This document shows positions 48,271 to 63,988 of a DNA stretch of 64,000 nucleotides, one piece after another; the stretch's first letter is position 1; every line of letters starts with the position of its first letter. The position numbers and the translations under genes are program-made. The DNA lies in the NCBI GenBank assembly GCA_964020155.1, contig OZ026554.1:42501-106500 (forward strand), written 5' to 3'. Below the pieces are notes generated by a model. It saw only the letters and a program-made list of their open reading frames with translations. It ran no database searches and had not been told where the DNA came from. This DNA comes from Chondrilla cf. caribensis. Lineage: Eukaryota; Porifera; Demospongiae; Chondrillida; Chondrillidae.

Positions 48271-48882
48271 AGGCTCTACCACAACTGGTGGTCACCCTTG
48301 ACTGTCATTAGATGTGTCAGAAGACCTCATGGTCCAGTTTGTGGTCCCTGGTCTACAACAACTACACCAGATAGTGCAGCATCACTCTAAAGTACACGAG
48401 GTGTGTGTACATGTATGTTTCACACTCAGTTCTGCAGTTGTTACATGTATGTGTTTATCACTAGGAGATGGTGTCCTCCATGGTGAAGGAATATGAGGAA
48501 AAAGTGAAGCATGTCTCCATCCCAACACCATCAGAGTGAGACAGGGGATCACGTGCACTGTTCCTTAGGAGGCTGTGTGTACTTGGTAGTGTCCATGGTG
48601 CTGTGGGGTCCATGGTGCTGTGGGGTCCATGGTGCTGTGGGGTCCGTGGTGCTGTGGGGTCTGTGGGGTCCGTGGTGCTGTGGGGTCCGTGGTGCTGTGG
48701 GGTCATATTTGATCTTTTTTTTCGATTGGTCATGAAAGGACATGAACTGTTCTCCTCCTGTGCTATGACTAACTGACTTGTCTCTCCTGCACTGTAGCGG
48801 TACGCCACCGTCACATTCAAGGAAAGAATATTTTGCTAAATTCCTGTCCCCTTCGAGGCTAACCAAATCTAGAAAGACCTAA
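42769..48882 (+). CDS. RELCH: RAB11-binding protein with LisH, coiled-coil and HEAT repeats (RELCH)
   Basis: Human RELCH binds Rab11 and OSBP and moves cholesterol from recycling endosomes to the trans-Golgi. It starts at ATG 42769 ([20 protein letters not shown]), which opens a LisH motif ([20 protein letters not shown]). Then come a short coiled segment ([20 protein letters not shown]), a second LisH-like stretch ([20 protein letters not shown]), [19 protein letters not shown], a coiled coil ([20 protein letters not shown]), an acidic linker and HEAT repeats from about 44380 ([24 protein letters not shown] segment at 45030; [18 protein letters not shown] at 45350). The stop is at 48880-48882 after [17 protein letters not shown]1 ends 118 bp upstream. 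Several introns contain arrays. An AATAAA signal follows at 48940. Confidence 0.93.
44533..44662. repeat. 28-bp intronic minisatellite, about 4.6 copies (RELCH)
   Basis: The unit is GTGGAGGTGACTGTGCTAGT plus GGTGACCT. Confidence 0.9.
44783..44905. repeat. 17-bp intronic repeat (RELCH)
   Basis: The unit is TGTGTGCACTAGTGGAG with variants. It begins within about 10 bases of the donor CGACAG/GTCTGT. Confidence 0.85.
45441..45740. repeat. GTGAGG-type G-rich intronic minisatellite (RELCH)
   Basis: Irregular units such as GGGTGAGGGGGAGT and GGGTGAGGCAGTGT. The array starts at the donor AACCAG/GTGAGG, so the donor hexamer recurs through about 300 bp of G-rich sequence. Confidence 0.93.
46181..46243. 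repeat. 20-bp intronic repeat, about 3 copies (RELCH)
   Basis: The unit is CTAATGGGTGTGTCTGTATA, with small changes. Confidence 0.8.
47694..47911. repeat. 28-bp intronic minisatellite, about 7 copies (RELCH)
   Basis: The unit is GGACCACTCTCAATGGACCC plus CTCCTCCT, with ATGAACCC variants. Confidence 0.92.
48047..48268. repeat. Long (TG)n tract with CG interruptions (RELCH intron)
   Basis: 222 bp of strictly alternating purine and pyrimidine, mostly TG with CG steps including GCGCGCGCGCG near 48209. It is the longest such tract here and the one most likely to adopt Z-DNA. Confidence 0.95.
48592..48708. repeat. 17-bp intronic repeat, about 7 copies (RELCH)
   Basis: The unit is TGGTGCTGTGGGGTCCG or TGGTGCTGTGGGGTCCA. 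Confidence 0.9.
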
Positions 48883-48939
48883 TTGAAATTGCATACTAAA
48901 ATTTTATCAGATTTTGTTATGAATGTAATTATGGCAAAT

Positions 48940-48952
48940 AATAAAATGGCGG
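48940..48952 (+). promoter_or_regulatory. Poly(A) signal overlapping a YY1-like motif
   Basis: AATAAA (48940-48945) lies 58 bases after the RELCH stop and runs directly into AAAATGGCGGT, which matches the YY1 consensus and lies about 85 bp before the AKTIP start codon. Confidence 0.5.
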
Positions 48953-49032
48953 TCTGGTGAGTAGGCTACATACTCGCGACTTCTCTCCTGGATCCTATAT
49001 GAAGTTCCTGAGAACGACTCAATAACTGAGAC

Positions 49033-50313
49033 ATGGCCCGTAAGCCGGTTGACGCAGTGAATTTAAAGCCATACAGCAAGTTCATTTTAGAGTATAAAAT
49101 GACTGCTGAGTAGTGAGTTCTATAGCTACTGACTAGCTGTCGTTGACTATCCCTAGGTCTACCACGGTATGAGATTGAACTTTGTATGTTTCGTTTGTGT
49201 ATAGCAACCTGTTACGACGTCATAGTCCACCCGGAATGTACGTACTTCCAACTTCAAGTCCCTTCAGTAAGCTGTCCATTTGTGAATTTCACTGAACCCG
49301 GGCTATCCGAGCTTTCAGTGGCTCTTGTGCTTTCCTTTGTCGTCTCCTTTAGTTTGGGACGGAGTGCTCTTCATCAGACAAGGAACCTACAAGAACGCTA
49401 TCTTCAAATTCACTGTTGAAATTCCTACCTCCTTCCCTGATGGTGTCTGTCCGGTGAGTATAGAATACATGTGCATGTGCAGTTGTCTAGTCCCCAGTTC
49501 CACCCTCACACCATGGTTACTCTAGCCCCACCCCCAACACCATGCTGGTTAGGATTGGAGTGATTATACAGGTGGTTATCATGATGGAGGTTATCATGAT
49601 GGAGGTTGGTAGGAATAATTATGGTTGATATCCACTCCATTAGCTGGTGAAGTTCCAACCTGGAGTGTACCACCCCCAAGTTGACATGGAGACGGGAGAA
49701 GTCAACGTTGCAGACAAGTTTTTATCCTTGAGAAAAGGAACATATCACGTCTACCACATTCTGGAGTATGTGAGGAGCATTTTCTATGAAATAGACCCAC
49801 AGAAGTCTGTGAATGAGGAAGCAGCAACTCTGTGAGTCATTGTGTGTGCACTGATGGGTGGATATACGTATGTTCGTTTAGCAGCTTTAGCTAGCAGTGC
49901 ATGTGTCCGTCATATTGTCAGGTTCACTTCAGAGCAGAAGAGCTTCGAGACCAAAGTTAAACAGTCTGTGGAATCATGTACTCTCTGGGCAGTGAAGGGA
50001 GATCCCCTGGACAGCAACTGTATCAAGCTGAATGAAGACAATTGGAATGTTGAAGTGATGAGGAAAGCACGAGAAGAGATATTCGAGAAAGAGGTACGTA
50101 ACTATGGTTACAGTTAATTCCTTTTTCAAACACACACACACACACACACACACACCACACACACTGGTGTGTATGTACCATCTACCCATAATACTTTTAT
50201 TGTGTTAATAATTTCAGGAGGATTTCAGTGTCCATGGTCACAAGGACGCACATGTGTGTGGACTGTCGTGGGTGGAGCCTGACACTTACAAGCCGTTCAC
50301 AAAGTACAGATAA
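49033..50313 (+). CDS. AKTIP: AKT-interacting protein / FTS (ubiquitin E2 variant)
   Basis: FTS joins Hook proteins and FHIP in the FHF complex, a dynein adaptor for endosomes. It starts at ATG 49033 (MARKPVDAVNLKPYSK). The exons join as YNLLRRHSPPGMYVLPTSS, then WDGVLFIRQGTYKN, AIFKFTVEIPTSFPDGVCP, VYHPQVDMETGEVNV and YHVYHILEYVRSIFYEID. This is a UEV fold; the catalytic cysteine of active E2s is absent, as in other FTS proteins. The C-terminus has HVCGLSWVEPDTYKPF, as in human AKTIP. The stop is at 50311-50313. The 3' end faces ARL2BP with 38 bp between the stops. Confidence 0.93.
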
Positions 50314-50351
50314 AACAATAGTCAAAACATAATTTGTTAAGGGTATCGTGT

Positions 50352-51263
50352 TCAGTGGTCCGAATCTGAGGGAGTGTAGCTCGTTGAAGATACACACAGT
50401 CCCACTCCTTCTCCTGTTTTCTCCTAAAGAAATGAGATCATGTTTCCAATGACAAATGTTATGTTCTATGAAAATCAGCTTACTTTTTTGTAATCAATGA
50501 AAGTTTGTTTGAAAGTGAGAAAGTCATTGAAGCTATGTAGCATGTCCATGATGGTCTCGTCAACCTCGTCGCATCTCGACCTGTTGATAAGTGGGTGTGG
50601 TTATGGGGGAGTAGTACAGCAATACCATCAAACACACTGTAGTGATTGGAGGAAGGCATCCATTTTAAATCCTGGGATCCTCTCAGTCAGGGCGTCTTCA
50701 ATGTGCTTTTCAACTGTGTCGGTCTGTACAGAGAATAGACACATCTTTCTCTAAGTGTCTGGGGGTGTGTCCAATTAAGGCAAGTACATGTAATGTAGAG
50801 ATGTGAGCATAGGCATATGTGGGTGTGTCTATGTAGTGTTGGGCGTGGTGCTAGGCATACATAGGCCTTGTAGATGTCCATGTAGATGTGCTTGTTTTCC
50901 TCGGTGTCTTCAAAATGATGGTAGTGCTCCTCCAAGAATCTGTCGTGAGCTACTGTAAATACATCACCTAGGAATTCATGGAAAGAAAAGCTATTCAATG
51001 CACGATTCGACCCATGCAATAGGAGCTGCAGGGGCTACACAGCTATCGGTCGTCATGACCACGACGCGTACTGGCGCTCACTCAGTAATATGTCTTGTAG
51101 AGCTTCAACAGTAACGTCAAATTCCTGGTCTTTCTTGCTGTAGACTTCCACGAGCACTTCTTCCGATAATACATCTAATGAAAGACCCAACTGCACGTCA
51201 GATAGCAGAACAGCTGACACGCACAGCAAACACGGCTACACCTTCCACAGGTTTCTCCGCCAT
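50352..51263 (-). CDS. ARL2BP: ARL2-binding protein (BART domain)
   Basis: The human protein binds the GTPase ARL2 and acts at mitochondria, centrosomes and cilia, and in STAT3 nuclear retention. It starts at ATG 51263 (MAEKPVE), followed by exons that give VLSEEVLVEVYSKKDQEFDV and TVEALQDILLSDVFTVAHD. The BART core has FLEEHYHHFEDTEENKHIYM, IPGFKMDAFLQSLHRRCDEV and FLTFKQTFIDYKK, and the stop is at 50352. FEDTEENKxIY is the family signature and every exon joins in phase. The length (about 160 residues) is normal. The start codon is 15 bp from that of CLPTM1L. Confidence 0.9.
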
Positions 51264-51278
51264 TTTCACTTAGTAAAA
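51264..51278. promoter_or_regulatory. 15-bp divergent intergenic space, ARL2BP / CLPTM1L
   Basis: Only 15 bases lie between two oppositely oriented ATGs. Both ATGs sit in AAAATGGCG contexts (GAAAATGGCGGAG on minus, AAAAATGGCGTCC on plus), forming a head-to-head pair of YY1/TISU-like motifs. Confidence 0.8.
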
Positions 51279-54187
<2,909 letters not shown>

Positions 54188-54582
54188 CCGAACGTCTACC
54201 TCAAACCATTAACCCTTGCACCAAGTCACAAGTAGTAGCTAATAACTGGTGATCATAAGATGTTGTTGTATGGAGGTTATTTATAGTAATATTGTCACTG
54301 CAGTCAATGTGGTCACACAATCATTACATTTAATACCTAATTAAATAGAGAGAGTTGTTTATCTGGATACATCTCAAGGGTAAGTTTAATGGGAGTTCCT
54401 AGCTACAGAAAATCTATTGAAGCTGCCAAAACATTTGGTACAATAAAGTTTGTGTGGCTAGTAAATTCCATTAAACTCACCTAATTAAATTGTAACTATG
54501 AGAATGAATACAAAATTTACATTTGATTGAATTATAATTGCTAAATTCACTGTTCGCACACTATCCATAACTAGTTCTGTGT
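54188..54582. other. Shared 3' region of CLPTM1L and GPI
   Basis: The two genes converge here. An AATAAA at 54442-54447 could serve CLPTM1L. The only other structure seen is the small repeat-bounded segment at 54335-54490. Confidence 0.5.
54335..54490. mobile_element. Possible miniature inverted-repeat element
   Basis: A 12-bp direct repeat ACCTAATTAAAT bounds the segment (54335-54346 and 54479-54490). Inside are near-perfect 14-bp inverted repeats GGTRAGTTTAATGG (54379-54392 and complement of 54468-54481). The direct repeats could be a target duplication, but the left inverted repeat lies about 30 bp inside the boundary, so this is only suggestive. Confidence 0.35.
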
Positions 54583-57834
<3,252 letters not shown>

Positions 57835-57922
57835 CTCTCTTTAGGACAGGAAACGAGAAGCCAATCAAAGGGAATAGTATGCGAAGAGATTACGGAACCC
57901 TAACTCATTATTGAAATATAAA
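57835..57922. promoter_or_regulatory. 88-bp divergent promoter space, GPI / SANBR
   Basis: The two start codons face away from each other across 88 bp. The SANBR start lies in TAAAATGGCGTCC. A CCAATC box (57861-57866) may be a CCAAT element. Confidence 0.6.
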
Positions 57923-60900
57923 ATGGCGTCCCATGGTAGCGCGGCTTCTCGCCAAGTTGCTCTGGATCATATTCTGAGACGCTTGATTCAGCAGAACCTA
58001 CGTCATAGCTCCAACATGCAGCTATGGAACAGTATATCCAGGTTAATTCCCGGCGTTACCGTTAAACAGGTGAGTATTCCTCCCTCGCTGCATTGCATGG
58101 AGTTCGGGTGGTCGAGCATCCTGGCCTTAGACGCTATGGTCTAGCATGGTCGACCCGTTCCGCCTGCCGTACCGAGGTAGGATCAACTTCGATAGACATG
58201 ATTGAGCTCAGATTCGAGTCGATAACTGGGGGATTTGATGCAATTCTCCATCATAGTGTATTCAACGCTGGCAAGACTTGTGCGAGGAGGCTGGTTATAC
58301 TGAATGGGACGGAGCACAGCAGCTGGAGGCCATGGGCAGGCCCGTTTCCTCCCACCCCAGGCAGCCCCCCGGCAAGTCAACCGGAACGAAACTCAACAGA
58401 ACCAAGAGCACCTCTTCTGTGTCCTCTGGGGACGCCAGACAGGGCAAAGAGACGAGTACTTTGGAACAAGAGGACGACAAGGACAAGATACAGCAATTGT
58501 TGAGTTACAAGGACACCTTTGAGAGGGAGACCTCCGTTTCTAGGGACAGTAAAGATGAGATTGATTCTTCTTACATGTACGTTGCAGTGAGCTAGGGTGT
58601 GTCGTGTGTATGCATGTAGTGAGGGGTGTGTCACATGTGGTTCATGTAGTGAGGGGTGTGTCGTGTGTACTCATGTAGTGAGGGGTGTGTCGTGTGTACT
58701 CATGTAGTGAGGGGTGTGTCCGATGTAGTTCATGTGGTGAGGGGTGTGTCAGATGTAGTTCATGTAGTGAGGGGTGTGTCACATGTGGTTCATTGAGTAG
58801 TGAGGGGTGTGTCACATGTAGTTCATGTAGTGAGGGGTGTGTCACATGTGGTTTATGTAGTGAGGGGTGTGTCAGATGTAGTTCATGTAGTGTTGGGGGG
58901 GGTGTCAACCCACTGTTATACTACCACCCAGGTCATTGCCTTGTCAAACAGTATCTCAGGCATCAAACTCTTCCTTATCACCAGCTTCCGAGTCCACAGT
59001 GTCATCTCTACCCCACCCCCCAGGGGTTACACCAACCCCACCTTCAGAGACTCTGGAGCCCACTAGTGACGAACATGTCACTATCAATGTCTGTGATAAC
59101 GTCAGAAATGGTATGGCATGGTGTGATGTGTAGTGAGTGGTGCTGCGTTGCTATGGTCCGTATCACCTGGTAGTCAAGGCAGTCTTCACCTGTCAGTGCG
59201 ACCTACTGGTTGCGGAAATGGGGTACTTTGCCAATTATCTTTCGCACTATCCTCGAGAAAACTGGGCCAAAGCTGAGATCTCAGTCCACTGCGATGTCAC
59301 CATCTTCACCTGGCTTATGTGCTACATTAAGAAAGGGCTCTGTGAAGATGCTTTTGGAAGGAGGACATTGGAGAGGCAGAGCAAGCCATCATTGAGTTAG
59401 TTGTTTCTTCTTCTCATACATCTGTGTGTAGTGTGTGTAGTGTATGCATACTGTGTGTACCATGTGCTACAGTTATCTGTTCCCACCACCTCTCTGCAGC
59501 ACCTGAGAATGTTGTCTCTGTTTTGGTTTCCTCTGAATTCTTGAAGATAACTCATTTGGTGGAAGAATGCCTGGAGTACCTTCATGGCAGCCTTGCGGAG
59601 GTCGTAGGAACTAAAGTCAATTTGAACAGCCTCAGTGAGGATCTTGTGGAGAGATTAGCAAAGAAGTTCACACTTGTTGAGTTGGAGCAGATTAAGAAGA
59701 AGGACAAGTTCAGAAAGTGAGTCCGTGTTATTGCTCCTGTTGACATGTTTGCATGTTTTTGGTCTCTACTAGTAAACTTTACATGAAGAAGTTGTTTGAG
59801 CTGTTTGACCCCACCTTCTCATCCTCCTGCTGCCCTAGTAACGCATCCAGCTTATACAAGTTAGTAGTGGTAGTAGTGAGAGTGCTGTAGTGGAGGTGGT
59901 AGTGATGGTGCTAGTAGTGGAGGTGGTAGTGATGGTGCTAGTAGTGGAGGTGGTAGTGATGGTGCTAATAGGGAATATTGCTGTTGTCTTTAGATGTTTG
60001 CACTGTAAGCAGATGTTGACGGAACAGCATGACCGGCTCTTCCAGTGTGTTCCATCCAGGTGAGTAGTTGGAGGTTGTTGACAGTGGGTGGTTTGTGCAT
60101 GTTGTCTGTGTGACATGGCTTCGTAGGCTCTCCATCAGTCGGTTTGGTGGTGTGAGCTACAGTCACCAGGTGGACCCTGACTGGGAGATCAACAGGTTCA
60201 TTGAGCAGGAGGTCCACCAGGGAAAGACTTGTAGAGACCTCTACTGGTTGTGAGTTTACAATGCAGCAGCAGTGTAGTGTGTAGACTGACTTGACCAAAT
60301 GAATGGAATCACCAGGTTTTGGGGGATTATCAACACTCTGAGGTGCAGCAGGTGTGACAATGTGTTCCAATGTAGAGATATTTCCAATTGCTGGCAACAT
60401 CCAATGCCACCTGTTCCTAAGAAAGGTGGATCCGGAGAGCTGACACACCCCTGCTGTGGACAGAAGGTGTGTCCCTACACCTTGGTCCCGCCTCTCAAGG
60501 TACACACCCACACACACACCAATGGTGCAATTCATTACCTGGTTGATTGTGATTGTGTAGGTTGGTTGTGTGCAGTGTGACCACACAGTGTCTGCATCGT
60601 GCAGGGGAGATGGTAGTAGCGTTCCTTCCCTGCTGGTGACCTGTAGGGAGCTCATGAAGCAGGAGGTCCAGGATTTGGGGAGCAGTGGAAGGTAAGAGTG
60701 TGCACCTCGTGAGGGTCTTCAGGTACTCTTGCTTCCCTCATCAAGGGACGGATGCTACATTGAACACCTCCTTAAGCAGCAGAGACCACACACTGCAGAG
60801 ATCACAGCATCTGTCAGTCGGTCAGCTTGTCTGTTTCATGAACCACTGTTTGTTTATTTGCCATTCATTATCTGTTCAGACATCTTCATCAAGTTGTGTT

Positions 60901-61284
60901 ATTTGGGATTTTAACAAGTCCACCAGATGGAACCTTGACAGACAGCGTGAACATGGTATGTTCTGGTGTGTGTGTGTGGTGTTCTGGTGTGTGTGTGGTG
61001 TCCTGGTGTGTGTGTATGGTGTTCTGGTGTGTGTGTATGGTGTACTGGTGTGTGTGTATGGTGTACTGGTGTGTGTGTATGGTGTACTGGTGTGTGTGTA
61101 TGGTGTACTGGTGTGTGTGTATGTGTTCTGGTGTGTGTGTATGTGTTCTGGTGTGTGTGTATGGTGTCTAGTCCATCTCTGCCTATTGCTCTCTTGCTAT
61201 TCCCCAAATGAAGACCAGCAGAGAACACTACAATTAACAAAATTATTGAATACTCTCTCATGTGAAGAGAAAACTGTTTTATAA
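57923..61284 (+). CDS. SANBR: SANT and BTB domain regulator (SANBR/KIAA1841) homologue
   Basis: In mouse this protein inhibits immunoglobulin class switch recombination; its older role is unknown. It starts at ATG 57923 (MASHGSAASRQVALDHILRR). A SANT-like N-terminus (LRHSSNMQLWNSISRLIPGV, then CEEAGYTEWDGAQQLEA) is followed by a Ser/Thr-rich linker and a BTB domain (FTCQCDLLVAEMGYFANYL, ISVHCDVTIFTWLMCYIKKG, VSVLVSSEFLKITHLVEECL). A conserved region downstream contains Cys pairs that may bind zinc (CLHCKQM at 60000, CSRCDNVFQC at 60348, HPCCGQKVCP at 60450), and the end has LDRQRE joined to DQQRTLQLTKLL, as in human. The stop is at 61282-61284. Three introns contain arrays at or near their donors. 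Confidence 0.9.
58590..58890. repeat. 30-bp intronic minisatellite, about 9 copies (SANBR)
   Basis: The unit is GAGGGGTGTGTCACATGTGG plus TTCATGTAGT, with GTACTC variants. It starts about 20 bases past the donor. Confidence 0.92.
59862..59970. repeat. 24-bp intronic repeat, about 3 copies plus degenerate start (SANBR)
   Basis: The unit is TAGTGGAGGTGGTAGTGATG plus GTGC. It begins at the donor TACAA/GTTAGTAGTGGTAG. Confidence 0.85.
60957..61166. repeat. 20-21-bp intronic minisatellite, about 10 copies (SANBR)
   Basis: The unit is GTACTGGTGTGTGTGTATGG, or GTTCTGG variants. The donor is CATG/GTATGTTCTGG and units carry GTATGGTGTTCTGG, so the array begins on the splice site. Confidence 0.92.
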
Positions 61285-61307
61285 TAATGTCAAGTAAGTC
61301 CATGGAT

Positions 61308-61383
61308 TCTCATCCCAAAGTGTTTCCTCATCCCAAAGTGTTTCCTCATCCCAAAGTGTTTCCTCATCCCAAAGTGTTTCCTC
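61308..61383 (-). repeat. 18-bp tandem repeat over the DERL1 stop codon
   Basis: Four units of TGTTTCCTCATCCCAAAG (plus strand). On the coding strand each unit reads CTTTGGGATGAGGAAACA, the last DERL1 codons plus the stop. Only the first is translated; the rest form the start of the 3' untranslated region. Confidence 0.92.
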
Positions 61384-62070
61384 TGCCCCAGTTGTGTCTT
61401 CCACCATCTCTGTCTTGGTTTCTTCTAGCTTGAGGGGCGTGTCCAAATCCTGCTACTCCTCTTTCATTTGGAAGATATCGGTAACTGGAGAGGAACATTT
61501 AAATTAGTTCACACAGAACTTGACCCTTATTACACGTCAGATCTTGTTCATGTTTGTGCTACTCACAATATTTGAGGAGTTGAAAATAGCATTTGTCCCC
61601 CGAAGTCCTGAGGGTATTTTATCATGACAAAGAAATACAAATGTCCGACCAGAATACCCGTGAGATCTGTCAGGAAACTAAGAGAAAAGGGTGTGGTGAG
61701 AGGGTGTGGTCTCTGGAGCTACAACACAACTCACGTTCCATGAAGAATGAAGTGTATACCCAGTAGTATCCAAGGAAGGTACATTGCCTGTGCAGGGGGG
61801 AGGGATGACTACTGGTGGTTGACCACCTGTGATCAAGCCAGTACACCCTACCTTGAATTTCATCCCAAACCAGAATGAAACAACAGTGTCTTTGTGCAGC
61901 TGGCACCAAAGGTATATTACTGCCATTATCGATGGTGACATTAACAGCATAAGATCAAACAGTAATCCAAGTATCTTGGTACAGTCAAGGAGCATTGGAT
62001 GAGGGCGTGGATGATATGGTGATGGTATAAATTACTTGGCATGTACTATATAGTGTGAACTGTTTATCAG

Positions 62071-62166
<96 letters not shown>

Positions 62167-62939
62167 ATGTGTGTGTACGTGTGTGTGTGTGTGTGGCTTG
62201 TGTCAGTAGATACCAGCAGTGCAACACCACAGAACACCAGCATGAACAGGTAGTCTGCTGGTTTGCCCTGGAATATTCCTGAAAGAAAGGCAAGTACCAG
62301 TTGTTTCGTGCACATATAACGCACTGGTTGAAGGAGTACTCACCAGTCTCCAATCTCGTGGAGTAGTTGTAGAGAAAGTACAAGTTTATCAAGTACACAA
62401 AACCAGTTTGAGGACTTATTGGAAAATAGATAAAGCTTGTAAAGAGCCTCCAAATCTACAGGTAACAAGGAACCCACACACAACACACAGTAACAACACC
62501 GAGTATACATGCATCCACCTGGGAGTGTGGACGTGAGGGGCGCTTCACTAGACCCCCGAGGTCGGGCTACGCGAGACTATAGTTAAACTAGGACAATATG
62601 TACTCCAGGTGGAGCTGGTGTCTGATACGAGCAATGCACACCTTTTCCATCACGAATAAGAAGCAGCCACGCTCACTACGCAGCTTGTAGTTGCTGACTA
62701 GCATATGACCTCGGAATTGACGGACTGATCCATCTCTTCCATCTATAGCTAGTCAGTGATGTCGATATCAACGGACTCACCTGAAATTGGTAAACGACAG
62801 GGTAGAACTTGAGGATAAGCCATATCCCTGATACGAGTCCGAATCTCGATGCCAGAGGGACAACAACACATGAAGTAAACCACCACCGCGTGATCTTTGG
62901 AATACTTTTGTACCACGCAACAAATTCATTGTCCGCCAT
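61364..62939 (-). CDS. DERL1: Derlin-1
   Basis: Derlin-1 is a rhomboid pseudoprotease of the ER membrane that passes misfolded proteins to p97/VCP for degradation. It starts at ATG 62939 (MADNEFVAWYKSIPKITRWW) in the context TAAAATGGCGGAC. Then IWRLFTSFIYFPISPQTGF (with the WR motif), LINLYFLYNYSTRLETG, GKPADYLFMLVFCGVALLVS, AVIYLWCQLHKDTVVSFWFG, LTGILVGHLYFFVMIKYP and a C-terminal GGRHNWGRGNTLG. WGRGNTL is the SHP box that binds p97. Six membrane segments can be traced and no catalytic Ser/His dyad is seen. The stop is at 61364, inside an 18-bp tandem repeat. A (TG)n tract fills one intron. It converges on SANBR with 79 bp between the stops. Confidence 0.94.
62073..62195. repeat. (TG)n microsatellite in a DERL1 intron
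   Basis: About 60 dinucleotides with three interruptions. On the coding strand it begins about 20 bases after the donor. Confidence 0.95.
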
Positions 62940-63089
62940 TTTACTTTGCTTCGTGTAATATATACCCGCACAATACACCTAGTATAGTAACTAGATTCTG
63001 TATAAATTCCCCATACACCGGGCGATCGTTGATTGGTCGGAGGCAGCGTCTGAAGCCGTCCAATTCCGTCCAGGCAGACTGCATTGGGG
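62940..63089. promoter_or_regulatory. 150-bp divergent promoter space, DERL1 / RGS-like gene
   Basis: The opposite start codons are 150 bp apart, with GATTGG (63033-63038), an inverted CCAAT box. Confidence 0.5.
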
Positions 63090-63853
63090 ATGGATCTCCC
63101 AGACCTAGCGGGGTTCAAGTCTCTCTTGAAGAACGACGGTTTATTCAGGAGCTACTTCAATGTACATCTCAACCTCCCGGTGAGTTGGATGAGGTACCGT
63201 TACTCCGTCCCACGCCATCACCAACCGATCGAGCTCGTCTTCTACAGGTTTTCGGGAGAAGGTTCACTTACAGTCTGGATGAGGACCAGATCACATGTCA
63301 CCAAACGATCGATGGTGATATTCACGTGAGTTGCTGGCGGTTTTGCCCTAACTCGCTTCGGTGGTCACAATCAACGAGTCGTCCACTCCTGGTCGCTGGT
63401 AGCCCGGGCACGTGATCCGACCAGACAGTCAAGTATTGTAGTATTTCTATACAGTGAACTGATCGTTTGGCTATCGCACCATAGAGCATGTCCCAAGAAG
63501 ACCTGATGTGGGAAGTTTCCTAGGTGATCGGGTGTGGGTATCAGTAAGTCAGTATAAATCCTAGACCCCTCCTCTGTGCCCCACCCCCATGGATTGACAA
63601 AAAAATTAGTGAGGCATATGACCGGAATCTCCCCCCCCGGGCTCTGTGTGTGGAGTGTGAGAGGTGACATGATAGTCACATTACCCTGTCCCTGACAGGT
63701 GGTGAGAGCTAGGTGTGCCATGGAGTGGGTCTACCAGCACAGGCTACCCTACTTCTGGAGGAGTCCTCTACTTGTGGAGTTTCTGATTGCTAAAGAACTG
63801 AAAACTGATGAGTTCATTTTTGATTCGCTGGATTCGTTTCTACAATTTAAAAG
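63090..63853 (+). CDS. RGS22/RGSL1-like protein, first three coding exons
   Basis: It starts at ATG 63090 (MDLPDLAGFKSLLKNDGLFR); the TTG just upstream in frame was not chosen. Three exons join in phase 0: LFRSYFNVHLNLP, then VFGRRFTYSLDEDQITCHQT, then an exon containing CAMEWVYQHRLPYFWRSPLL and FLIAKELKTDEFIFDSLDSF. The plan 'short helical N-terminus, FNxxLNLPVF, about 30 residues, then a W...RLPxF segment' matches the opening repeat of RGS22 and RGSL1, large multi-RGS-domain proteins studied in testis. The gene continues past the window after the donor AAAAG/GTAAGT. Which of the two it matches better cannot be judged from this part. Confidence 0.6.
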
Positions 63854-63875
63854 GTAAGTGTACTCACCTATAATG

Positions 63876-63877
<2 letters not shown>

Positions 63878-63931
<54 letters not shown>

Positions 63932-63988
63932 AACAAACACACAAACAAACACACAAACAACACACACAAACAAACACACACACACACA
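63878..63988. repeat. (AC)n / (ACAA)n microsatellite, RGS-like gene intron
   Basis: It begins about 25 bases after the donor at 63853 and runs almost to the window end. Confidence 0.95.
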
